A stretch of 6,453 nt of DNA from Acidobacteriota bacterium (GTDB lineage: Bacteria; Acidobacteriota; Blastocatellia; Pyrinomonadales; Pyrinomonadaceae). The stretch lies in assembly GCA_019247865.1 (NCBI GenBank), contig JAFBAJ010000191.1, forward strand, positions 1 through 6,453. Reading direction: 5' to 3'. A program made the position numbers and the translations under genes. Positions 1 through 5,819 of the stretch are shown here, in pieces (position 1 is the stretch's first letter; each line of letters begins with the position of its first letter). Under the pieces are notes generated by a model, which was not told the DNA's origin, ran no database searches, and was given only the letters and a program-made list of their open reading frames with translations.

Positions 1-920
1 AGCTCTTCGCGTGGGCTTTGAAGGTCGGCGAGCGCCACGCCGAGTTGAAGGACCGGCGCGAGCGCGTGCCGCCGCTTTTGGAGATCGAGCAGCAGCTCGC
101 ATCGCGCCTCGTCTTCTCGAAATGGCGCGAAGGCATCGGCGGACGCCTGCGCTTTTTCGTGTCGGGCGGCGCACCGCTCGCGCCGCATCTCTCGTACGCC
201 TTCTGGGCGGCGGGCATTCCGATCCTGCAGGGCTACGGCATGACCGAGACGTGCATCGTCACGGCCAACCGCCCGGAAGACAATCGCGTCGGCTCGGTCG
301 GCCTGCCTTTTCCCGGCATCGAGGTCAAGCTCGCCGAGGACGGCGAGATTCTGGTGCGCGGCGAGTGCGTCATGCGCGGCTACTATAATCATCCGGAGGC
401 GACGGCCGAGGTGATGTCGAACGGCTGGTTTCACACGGGAGATGTCGGACGCATGGACGAGGGCGGCCATCTCTACATCACTGATCGGAAGAAGGATCTC
501 TTCAAGCTCTCGAACGGCAAGTACATCGCGCCGCAGCTCCTCGAAAGCCTGATCCTGCAGAGCGAGTACGTCAATCAGGTCGTCGTCCTCGGCGCGGGAC
601 GCAAACAGCCCGCCGCGCTCATCGTCCCCGACTGGGAAGACCTGCGCGAAGAGGTTGCGAAGATCGATGCCGACGCGCCCAAGTCTCATCGAGAGCTGAG
701 CCAGTATCCGGCGGCCATCAAGCTCGTCCAGCGCGACGTGGCCGCGCTCACCAAAGAGCTGAACGAGTACGAACGCGTCAAGCGCGTCGCGCTGCTCCCC
801 GCAGAGTTCACCATCGACGGCGGCGAACTCACGCCGACCCTCAAGGTCAAGCGCCGCGTGATCGACGAAAAGTACAGCGAGCTGATAGACGAGCTCTACG
901 GTGGTCTTAAAGAGAAGTAA
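1..920 (+). CDS. Long-chain fatty-acid--CoA ligase (AMP-forming), C-terminal half
   Basis: The frame is open from the left edge (first full codon at 3) to TAA at 918-920, giving about 305 residues. This is roughly the last half of a ~600-residue long-chain acyl-CoA synthetase of the ANL superfamily. These enzymes activate free fatty acids to acyl-adenylates and then to acyl-CoA at the cytoplasmic membrane face, feeding beta-oxidation or lipid synthesis. Visible motifs, in order, are GYGMTET (231-251, adenine/acyl pocket), GWFHTGD (around 423-443), the hinge DRKKDLFKLSNGKYIAPQ (483-536), and near the end GELTPTLKVKRRVI (822-863). The last contains the probable catalytic lysine of the adenylation half-reaction at codon 843. 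The N-terminal P-loop motif lies outside the window. The TTG at 18 is not a real start, because the upstream codons (LFAWAL) fit the family. The next gene follows after 33 bases on the same strand. The family call is secure; the chain-length preference cannot be read. Confidence 0.95.
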   Translation, partial: LFAWALKVGERHAELKDRRERVPPLLEIEQQLASRLVFSKWREGIGGRLRFFVSGGAPLAPHLSYAFWAAGIPILQGYGMTETCIVTANRPEDNRVGSVGLPFPGIEVKLAEDGEILVRGECVMRGYYNHPEATAEVMSNGWFHTGDVGRMDEGGHLYITDRKKDLFKLSNGKYIAPQLLESLILQSEYVNQVVVLGAGRKQPAALIVPDWEDLREEVAKIDADAPKSHRELSQYPAAIKLVQRDVAALTKELNEYERVKRVALLPAEFTIDGGELTPTLKVKRRVIDEKYSELIDELYGGLKEK

Positions 921-942
921 CCTGAGCTGTGATTAATTCTCC

Positions 943-948
943 AGAGGA
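943..948 (+). promoter_or_regulatory. Shine-Dalgarno for the ATG at 954
   Basis: AGAGGA lies 5 bases before ATG 954, a good match and spacing. It argues that the zinc-ribbon leader is, or recently was, a translated start. Confidence 0.6.
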
Positions 949-953
949 CGGCA

Positions 954-1187
954 ATGAAAACCTGCCCCGGTTGCCATCGCACCGATGATGATAGCTTGAG
1001 CTTCTGCCTGGCCGACGGGACCGTCCTTGCCGCCACGCCTGATCCAGATGAAACGCAGCGGCCTCTCGCGGGACTCTCAACGCAGAGAGGACAGAGGTCA
1101 CCGGAACGGTGGATTGGTGCTGTGACGCGTGGGGCGACCGCAGCGGCACTTGGCACGCACAACTCAGCAAGCCACAGGAATAAGATC
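954..1187 (+). other. Zinc-ribbon leader segment, probable gene remnant or cytosolic extension
   Basis: The first ~40 codons read like the short zinc ribbon common at the N-terminus of Acidobacteria proteins: CPGC at residues 4-7, then SLSFCLADGTVL with a third cysteine at 18. Compared with the usual pattern as I know it, one or two residues (normally including a Tyr after the RT) seem to be missing between the halves. Codons 41-80 lose the G/C-ending bias seen elsewhere, are rich in R, Q, S and T, and look like noncoding sequence that lacks stops by chance. Either this is the decayed end of a zinc-ribbon gene lying before the cytochrome, or it is a true N-terminal cytosolic domain anchored by the following hydrophobic segment. 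I favour the remnant. Confidence 0.45.
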
Positions 1188-2429
1188 GTGCTCATGAGCT
1201 TTCGTCAGAGTCTCATCATTTGTTGCCTCCTCCTGCTGGCCGTGCAGGCCAACGCTGCCGCCGCTCCGTGCGCGGGCGTGCGTGCGCGGCCGGACGCGTG
1301 GATGACGGGCAGAGTTGATGCGCTGGTGCGCGCGGCGCATGCGGCCTATGAAGATGACGACGCGCTGGAGGCTTATCAGCGCGTGCTCGGCGACATCGCG
1401 TTCACGCTCAGGCAATGCCGGCTCAACGAGGACGCGGGCTTCGTCGGCCGCCACCGGCAGTTCGTCGAATACATCGAAGCGGTCTCGCTCGACCAGTTGC
1501 CCGGACATGAGCTGGGCTTCATCGTCCCGGACAGGCAGTACTTTGACGAGACGCGGCGCTACGTGCAGATTCCGGAGTTTCTGCTGTCGCAGAGCTTCCT
1601 GCGCGCGGTCAGCCGCGACGAAACGCTGGAGCAGGCCAAAGCTTTTCTGCGCGGGCTCAACGCACAGAGAGACGAGGACGAGCGGCTCATCTTCTTCAGC
1701 TACATCTCGCAGCACCTCGGCACGCCGGACAACGACGACAGCTTTGAGCGGCTGCTGATCGTCGTGCCGGGCGACGCGACGCGGGGCGTGCCGGAGAAGT
1801 GGGTGCAGTTCGGAGTGACGGACAAAGGCGCGCGCACGCGCATTCGCAACGTCTCGGTCGTCTCGGCCGTCACGGGCGCGGACGGAACTTATAACGCGTA
1901 CTTCAAAGACTATTACCGAACCTATCGCCGCGACGGCTCAATCAGCATCAAGGGGCGTTGGGAGCTGGGTTACGGCGATGACAACTGCGTGCAATGCCAT
2001 AAGAGCGGCATTCTTCCGATCTTTCCGGAGGCGGGCAGCGTCAGTCCAGATGAGCAATCGTCGGTCGCGGCGGTCAATGATCTCTTTCAGACCTATGGCT
2101 CGCCGCGCTTTGAAAATTATCTGGACACGAGCAAGTTCGGCCCCGGCCTCGGCTCTGCCGCGAGCGAGTCGAGCTGCGCGGCGTGCCACCAACAGACGGG
2201 CCTCGGCTCGCTTAGCTGGCCGATGGACAGCACCTTGATCAGCTCTTACGTCAAAGGCGGCCGGATGCCGTTCGGCTCAAAACTCAGGGAGTCAGAGCGC
2301 GACGAGCTGTACGAGAAGCTCATTCAGGATTACTTCAACACGGATGCCGCGCACCCTGGCATCCTCAAATCCTGGCTCCTGGGCAAGCCCCCGGAGCATG
2401 GTTCGCTTAATCATCATCCACCTCTCTAA
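954..2429 (+). CDS. Exported diheme c-type cytochrome, with an in-frame zinc-ribbon leader of uncertain status
   Basis: The open frame is 491 residues. Two CxxCH heme-attachment motifs lie in the C-terminal third: CVQCH at residues 345-349 (1986-2000) and CAACH at 408-412 (2175-2189). GGRMP at 435-439 supplies a likely Met axial ligand (M438) for the second heme. Residues 81-105 form a typical Sec signal peptide (basic start, hydrophobic IICCLLLLAV core, ANA/AAA cleavage site), as needed for heme attachment outside the cytoplasm. The ~235 residues between the signal and the first heme match no domain I recognise. The start is ambiguous. ATG 954 has a good Shine-Dalgarno but puts 80 residues before the signal peptide. 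GTG 1188 (AGGA eight bases upstream) or ATG 1194 would give a normal secreted protein, and I favour one of these. Likely role: electron transfer or a redox enzyme in the cell envelope; partner unknown. The adenosine-deaminase-like gene starts 18 bases after the stop. Confidence 0.85.
   Translation: MKTCPGCHRTDDDSLSFCLADGTVLAATPDPDETQRPLAGLSTQRGQRSPERWIGAVTRGATAAALGTHNSASHRNKIVLMSFRQSLIICCLLLLAVQANAAAAPCAGVRARPDAWMTGRVDALVRAAHAAYEDDDALEAYQRVLGDIAFTLRQCRLNEDAGFVGRHRQFVEYIEAVSLDQLPGHELGFIVPDRQYFDETRRYVQIPEFLLSQSFLRAVSRDETLEQAKAFLRGLNAQRDEDERLIFFSYISQHLGTPDNDDSFERLLIVVPGDATRGVPEKWVQFGVTDKGARTRIRNVSVVSAVTGADGTYNAYFKDYYRTYRRDGSISIKGRWELGYGDDNCVQCHKSGILPIFPEAGSVSPDEQSSVAAVNDLFQTYGSPRFENYLDTSKFGPGLGSAASESSCAACHQQTGLGSLSWPMDSTLISSYVKGGRMPFGSKLRESERDELYEKLIQDYFNTDAAHPGILKSWLLGKPPEHGSLNHHPPL
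1176..1179 (+). promoter_or_regulatory. Shine-Dalgarno for the probable internal start of the cytochrome
   Basis: AGGA sits 8 bases before GTG 1188 and 14 bases before ATG 1194. The better spacing favours GTG 1188. Either start places the signal peptide at the N-terminus of the cytochrome. Confidence 0.45.
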
Positions 2430-2447
2430 AATTCAGGAGCTACGATC

Positions 2448-4004
2448 ATGCGCAGATACGTCCCCTTCAGAGCGGCCACTTTCTACAGGTTTACCACATC
2501 TCTCACGCTCCTCTTGCTGTGCGCTTGCTTCGCTCAGGCGCAAGTTGCCAGCAGTGTTGGGGCCGAGCAGCGTGCGGCGCGCTTCTTTGAATCGATCCGC
2601 AAGTCTCCGCCGCAACAGTTGGCCTTTCTATTGAAGATGCCTAAGGGCGGCGACCTGCACAATCATCTGTCGGGTTCCGTCTACGCCGAACGCTACATCG
2701 AATGGGCCGCGGACAATGGCTTGTGCGTCAATCAGACGACCTTCGCGCTCTCGCAGCCGCCGTGCGATCAGGGCTCCGGGCAACTGCCCGCGACGAACGC
2801 GCTCACGAACGGCGTGCTCTACCGGCAGATGATCGACGCGTGGTCAATGCGCTTCTGGGAGTTTTCGGGACAGAACGGGCACGACCGTTTCTTCGACACC
2901 TTCGGCAAGTTCGGCGCGGCGACGTACGGGCAGACCGGACGGATGCTCGCCGACGCAGCCGCCCGCGCCGCACGCGGCCACGTCAGTTATCTCGAACTGA
3001 TGCTCACGCCGGACGGCATCATGTCGAGCCAGCTCGGAGGGAAGATCGGCTGGGACGGAAATTTTCAGGGCACGTATGACAAGCTCAGGAGCGGCGGCAT
3101 CGCTGATGCTGCGACCGCCGGCATCAAGGCTTTGCAGGAGGCCGAAACGGAGAAGGACAAAATCCTGCAATGCGGGACGCAGCAGGCCGACGCCGGATGC
3201 GGTGTCACGATTCGTTATATCTCGCAGGTCTCGCGCGGCGCTGCGCCGGGAGCCGTCTTCGCGCAGATGGTGACGGGTTTCGCGCTCGCCAACGATCCGA
3301 GCTCCAAAGTGGTCGCGCTGAATCTGGTGCAGGCCGAAGACGGTCTGGTTTCGATGCGAGACTTCCGTTTGCACATGCAGATGCTCAAGTTTCTGCGGCC
3401 GCTCTATCCGCGAGCGCGCGTGACCCTGCACGCGGGCGAGCTCGCGCCCGGCATCGTCCCGCCCGAAGGGCTCGGCTTTCACATACGCGAATCCGTCCTC
3501 ACCGCCTCGGCCGAGCGCATCGGGCACGGCGTGGACATCATGCACGAGACGGAGCCCTACGAGCTGTTGAAGGAGATGGCGCGGCGCGGCGTGCTGGTCG
3601 AGATCTGTCTGACGAGCAACGATGTCATCCTCGGCATACGTGGCACAGACCATCCGCTCGCCACCTACATGCAGTACGGCGTGCCCGTCACGCTGGCGAC
3701 AGACGACGAGGGCGTCTCGCGCTCCGAGATTTCGCGCGAGTACCTGCGGGCCGCGATGGATCAGGGCCTCGGCTACGCGCAGCTCAAGACGATGGCGCGC
3801 AACAGCCTGCACTACTCCTTCCTGCCCGGCGCGAGCCTCTGGAGCGACGCACGCAAATTCTCTCCCGTCACGCAATGCGGCAGAGACGCGCAGAGCCTCA
3901 AGCTCGTCTCCGACGGCTGTCGTCAATTCCTCGCGGGCAGCGAACGCGCGCGTCTGCAATGGAAGCTGGAAGAGGACTTCAGAGTTTTCGAGAATCAATA
4001 CTGA
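2448..4004 (+). CDS. Exported adenosine-deaminase-family enzyme
   Basis: 518 residues; the family's cytosolic members are ~340-350. AGGAG at 2435-2439 lies eight bases before the ATG. Residues 1-31 are a Sec signal peptide with AQA at 29-31, so the enzyme acts in the periplasm or outside. The metal-dependent amidohydrolase core of adenosine deaminases is complete: MPKGGDLHNHLSG (zinc ligands H71, H73), VTLHAGE (H328 ligand, E331 proton shuttle), RIGHG (H360), CLTSN (387-391) and ATDD (D419 ligand, D420). The MPKG lead-in resembles secreted ADGF/ADA2-type enzymes. The expected reaction is hydrolytic deamination of adenosine or a related purine nucleoside to inosine plus ammonia. Two oddities bear on substrate: the Asp after HxHL in classical enzymes, which contacts the ribose, is Ser75 here, and TDDP reads TDDE. 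Mature-protein cysteines fall in close pairs (C93/C106, C242/C251, C477/C491), consistent with disulfides. The next gene starts two bases after the stop. Confidence 0.9.
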   Translation: MRRYVPFRAATFYRFTTSLTLLLLCACFAQAQVASSVGAEQRAARFFESIRKSPPQQLAFLLKMPKGGDLHNHLSGSVYAERYIEWAADNGLCVNQTTFALSQPPCDQGSGQLPATNALTNGVLYRQMIDAWSMRFWEFSGQNGHDRFFDTFGKFGAATYGQTGRMLADAAARAARGHVSYLELMLTPDGIMSSQLGGKIGWDGNFQGTYDKLRSGGIADAATAGIKALQEAETEKDKILQCGTQQADAGCGVTIRYISQVSRGAAPGAVFAQMVTGFALANDPSSKVVALNLVQAEDGLVSMRDFRLHMQMLKFLRPLYPRARVTLHAGELAPGIVPPEGLGFHIRESVLTASAERIGHGVDIMHETEPYELLKEMARRGVLVEICLTSNDVILGIRGTDHPLATYMQYGVPVTLATDDEGVSRSEISREYLRAAMDQGLGYAQLKTMARNSLHYSFLPGASLWSDARKFSPVTQCGRDAQSLKLVSDGCRQFLAGSERARLQWKLEEDFRVFENQY

Positions 4005-4006
4005 GC

Positions 4007-4648
4007 ATGACTCTAACCATCTATTTTCTCAGGCACGGGCAGACGGAGCTGAGCCGCGAGGACTCTTTCTGCGGCTCCGGCCACGATCCGGAACTGACGC
4101 CCGACGGGCTGTTGATGGCGCGCGCCTTCGCCGACGCCTACGCGAAAAAGCCCTGGCGCGCGATCTACAGCAGCCCTTTGCGCCGCACGGTCGCGACCGC
4201 GCAGGCGCTCTGCGATGAATTGGGGATGCGTCCGGAGCTGCGCGACGGTTTGAAGGAGATCGGGTACGGCGAGTGGGAAGGGAAGTCGAAGGAGACGGTC
4301 GCGCGTGAGTATCACGACGATTACCTGAGCTGGCTCGCAGACCCCGCCTGGCATCCTCCGACGGGAGGCGAGCTGGCCGTCCGTGTCGCGCGGCGCGGCC
4401 TCGAAGTGACCGAAGAGATTTGCAGCCTCTACACGGACGGCAACGTCCTCGTCGTCTCGCACAAAGCGACCATCCGCATCATCCTCTGCAGCCTGCTCGG
4501 CATCGATGTCGGCCGGTTCCGCTATCGCCTCGTCTGCCCCGTCGCCTCCGTCAGCACGGTCGAATTCACAGCGCAGGGGCCGCTCCTCCACACGCTCGCC
4601 GAACGCTCGCACCTGAACGACAGGCTGCGAGCTGTGCCGGGCACTTAA
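4007..4648 (+). CDS. Histidine phosphatase family protein (phosphoglycerate-mutase-like)
   Basis: 213 residues, the usual length for a branch-1 histidine phosphatase. The catalytic core is intact: LRHGQTE with R9 and the phosphate-accepting H10, SSPLRR with R59, a GYGEWEGK segment with acidic residues (84-93), GGE at 120-122, and VVSHK with the second catalytic His at 152. These enzymes transfer phosphate through phospho-His; members include cofactor-dependent phosphoglycerate mutases, alpha-ribazole phosphatases and broad-specificity phosphatases. The sequence alone does not decide among them, and the short length argues against a classical glycolytic mutase. No signal peptide, so cytoplasmic. 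ATG 4007 is two bases after the TGA of the deaminase gene with no strong Shine-Dalgarno, so translation is probably coupled by reinitiation. The reading frame stays open far upstream, but that part is a shadow of the deaminase gene. Sharing a transcript with an adenosine deaminase hints at nucleotide or sugar-phosphate salvage, which is inference only. Confidence 0.92.
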   Translation: MTLTIYFLRHGQTELSREDSFCGSGHDPELTPDGLLMARAFADAYAKKPWRAIYSSPLRRTVATAQALCDELGMRPELRDGLKEIGYGEWEGKSKETVAREYHDDYLSWLADPAWHPPTGGELAVRVARRGLEVTEEICSLYTDGNVLVVSHKATIRIILCSLLGIDVGRFRYRLVCPVASVSTVEFTAQGPLLHTLAERSHLNDRLRAVPGT

Positions 4649-4756
4649 TGTGGGTTCGATCCGACTGTTTTAGGATGCTGAAGAGCGTAGGATGACTCAA
4701 GCGGCGAAGTGGGAATCGTCGTGGGAAAAGGGAGAAAATCTTTCCTGGCGCTGCTC
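4649..4756. other. Convergent intergenic spacer
   Basis: A 108-base gap between two genes that end facing each other. I see no clear GC-rich hairpin followed by a T-run on either strand. There is only a short direct repeat, GTGGGAA, at 4709-4715 and 4721-4727, and a weak GGAAAAG/CTTTCC pairing near 4725-4745. Termination here may be Rho-dependent. Confidence 0.5.
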
Positions 4757-5080
4757 TTAGGCGTCGGTCAGGGTCAGACGCTCTTTCTCGTAACCCGCTT
4801 CGGAGAACATCTCGGCCGTGAGAGGGCTGCCGGCGAGGATCTCTTCCGCGAGACGACGCAGGGGAAGCGGAATCTCCGTGGCGAACGTTTCGCCTTCGTC
4901 CGCCTGCGGGCATTCGCCCAGCAACTGCAGCTCTGCGCCGCAGAAGTCGCAGGCCGCGAGGTGCTGTGTGATGTGCTCGTCCGTGATGGCTTCGAGGCCG
5001 CAGGAGCGGTACGTGAGCAGCGTTTCAGCGGAAGGGCAACTGGCCCGTTTACAGAATAAGTTGGCTTTGGCTCTCTTCAT
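4757..5080 (-). CDS. Small zf-HC2 zinc-finger protein (anti-sigma-like)
   Basis: 107 residues, reading leftwards from ATG at 5080-5078 to TAA at 4759-4757. GGGGGAG on the - strand (5091-5085) lies four bases before the start. Residues 15-54 fit the zf-HC2 domain of zinc-binding anti-sigma factors: C15, then a helix, then HLAACDFC with H40, C44 and C47 as the likely remaining zinc ligands (HxxxCxxC), followed by AELQLL. Extra cysteines at 10, 27 and 57 are not part of that pattern. There is no membrane segment, so unlike many ZAS anti-sigmas it is soluble. The C-terminal half (about 58-107) is acidic and has no recognised domain. Its promoter must lie in the 740-base gap that also precedes the divergent gene at 5820, whose product has a sigma-region-2-like segment. 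A regulator/partner pair is therefore plausible but unproved. Confidence 0.8.
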   Translation of the reverse strand: MKRAKANLFCKRASCPSAETLLTYRSCGLEAITDEHITQHLAACDFCGAELQLLGECPQADEGETFATEIPLPLRRLAEEILAGSPLTAEMFSEAGYEKERLTLTDA

Positions 5081-5235
5081 ATGTCTCCCCCTTCAGGGTT
5101 CGCACACCTGTACGCTAAGGAGCAGGGCTGTCGCGGCTCTGTTAATCTGAAAAACGAAGCGCTGACCAATTCACAGGGCTTATGCGAGGCTGAAGGGCAA
5201 GAGCTAGAACGTGAGCCGCAACTTTTACAGTTCCC

Positions 5236-5258
5236 TGAGCCGGCGCTTCGCTGGTTCA
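5236..5258 (+). repeat. Stem-loop, 10-bp stem
   Basis: TGAGCCGGCG (5236-5245) pairs with CGCTGGTTCA (5249-5258) around a CTT loop, using two G-U pairs (5239/5255 and 5242/5252). On the other strand these become C-A mismatches, so the fold favours + strand RNA. Confidence 0.5.
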
Positions 5259-5273
5259 ACAAAATAAAAGAGC

Positions 5274-5334
5274 CAATAGCGCCCCGCTTCCATAACTGCG
5301 GCGGCCCGCCGAAAGATTTTTATCTGTGCTATTG
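5274..5334 (+). repeat. Nested stem: 9-bp outer helix with a GC-rich inner hairpin
   Basis: CAATAGCGC (5274-5282) pairs with GTGCTATTG (5326-5334) through nine pairs, one of them G-U. Inside, CGGCG (5299-5303) pairs with CGCCG (5307-5311). An alternative inner pairing is CCGC (5284-5287) with GCGG (5298-5301), so two forms compete. Confidence 0.45.
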
Positions 5335-5354
5335 CAATAATTAGCCCCTGGTGT

Positions 5355-5398
5355 AAAAAGATGTTGCTCAATTCCCGGTTTGCTGATAACATCTTTTT
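5355..5398. terminator. 11-bp perfect inverted repeat, possible bidirectional terminator
   Basis: AAAAAGATGTT (5355-5365) and AACATCTTTTT (5388-5398) are exact reverse complements around a 22-base loop. The A-run/T-run ends give the look of a bidirectional intrinsic terminator. However, the stem is A/T-rich and the T-run only five long, so it may be weak, an operator, or part of the larger fold. Confidence 0.4.
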
Positions 5399-5402
5399 CG
5401 TC

Positions 5403-5431
5403 GGTCAAGTGGCTGCAAAGCTACCTTGACC
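5403..5431 (+). repeat. Stem-loop with a GNRA (GCAA) tetraloop
   Basis: GGTCAAGTGGCT (5403-5414) pairs with AGCTA (5419-5423) and CTTGACC (5425-5431). That makes twelve pairs with one G-U (5411/5422), a single bulged C at 5424 and a GCAA loop (5415-5418). GNRA loops are typical of folded RNA and are not expected of a mere DNA palindrome. TTGACC recurs at 5446-5451 and could compete for GGTCAA. Confidence 0.5.
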
Positions 5432-5810
5432 ATCCCCTTCAAAGGTTGACCGCGCCCATTCCCCTTTTGCGGTCATCAACAGGCGCGCGTCTTCAAGGCG
5501 AGGGGTCGCTGAACGAAGACCTGCGGAAGCGAGAGATTTGCCCGTTAGCGGAGACGAGAGGCCAGCTCTTCGGCTCCCACACCTCGCCTCCATCGGCCTG
5601 AAAACTTAAACCGGACATGCCCTTTTCCCAAGCGGTCTCACGAACAAACGCCTGCCGAGGCCAACGACCGAGCTTTGCCTCATCAATCTTTTTCAGTATG
5701 CGACCGGGGAATAGTCAGGGTGCTCTCGCTCGCCGGCAGTGAGTCTGCGGCGGCCGGAGCGGCAAGCGGTAACTATTAAGACTGTGAAATCTACCAGCAA
5801 TCATAATCCG

Positions 5811-5815
5811 AAAGG
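5811..5815 (+). promoter_or_regulatory. Shine-Dalgarno for the gene at 5820/5823
   Basis: AAAGG lies four bases before ATG 5820 and seven before ATG 5823. The spacing slightly favours the second ATG. Confidence 0.5.
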
Positions 5816-5819
5816 TTCC

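Larger units (their letters stand above)
5236..5591 (+). ncRNA. Candidate structured RNA, class not recognised
   Basis: Six successive stem-loops occur in about 356 bases: 5236-5258 (10 bp), 5274-5334 (9-bp closing stem around an inner hairpin), 5355-5398 (11 bp perfect), 5403-5431 (12 bp, GCAA loop), 5447-5475 (7 bp, 15-base loop), 5489-5520 (GTCTTC/GAAGAC with an inner GCGA/TCGC), then 5550-5591 (8 of 9 bp). G-U pairs in four of these (5239/5255, 5242/5252, 5281/5327, 5411/5422, 5497/5510) pair only in a + strand transcript. One mismatch (5554/5587) would pair only on the - strand. I looked for and did not find the conserved boxes of tmRNA, RNase P RNA, SRP RNA or a tRNA. It could instead be a long leader of the gene at 5820 or a set of protein-binding palindromes. 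The pairings were found by eye, without energy or covariation support. Confidence 0.3.
5093..5810. other. Long divergent intergenic region without a convincing protein gene
   Basis: About 720 bases between the zf-HC2 gene (- strand) and the gene at 5820 (+ strand). Open frames of 60-87 codons exist on both strands, but none has a Shine-Dalgarno, a recognisable domain or the G/C-ending codon bias of the neighbours. Base composition is visibly more A/T-rich, especially 5221-5420. The region holds a chain of stem-loops (5236-5591) followed by about 220 bases (5592-5810) with only weak GC-rich pairing around 5728-5760. Promoters for both flanking genes should be here, but I could not identify a convincing -35/-10 pair. 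Confidence 0.6.

Noticed and set aside
2844..3998. 384-codon open frame on the - strand opposite the deaminase gene
   Set aside because: It is the mirror of a GC-rich gene with a complete catalytic core on the + strand. Its product is Arg/Glu/Val-rich low-information sequence with no domain.
3170..4006. Long upstream extension of the phosphatase frame
   Set aside because: The RHG motif sits at the N-terminus as in the family when starting at 4007. The upstream part is Arg-rich shadow sequence overlapping the deaminase gene.
4650..4675. tRNA T-arm-like GGGTTCGATCC just after the phosphatase stop
   Set aside because: The flanking bases pair over only two or three positions, and no acceptor, D or anticodon arm is found around it.
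5081..5344. 87-codon + strand open frame starting next to the zf-HC2 start
   Set aside because: No Shine-Dalgarno, no domain, no codon bias, and it overlaps the leader of the divergent gene and several stem-loops.
5240..5400. Sigma-70-type promoters for the zf-HC2 gene or the candidate RNA
   Set aside because: A/T-rich hexamers exist, but no pair has both good matches and 16-18 base spacing.
5230..5600. tmRNA, RNase P RNA, SRP RNA or integron attC site
   Set aside because: The conserved sequence boxes of these RNAs are absent on either strand as far as I can read, and the attC core-site pattern does not fit GTTGACC.
5380..5601. Overlapping small open frames on both strands (73 and 62 codons)
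   Set aside because: Neither has an initiation signal or recognisable composition; the stretch is better explained by RNA-like stems.
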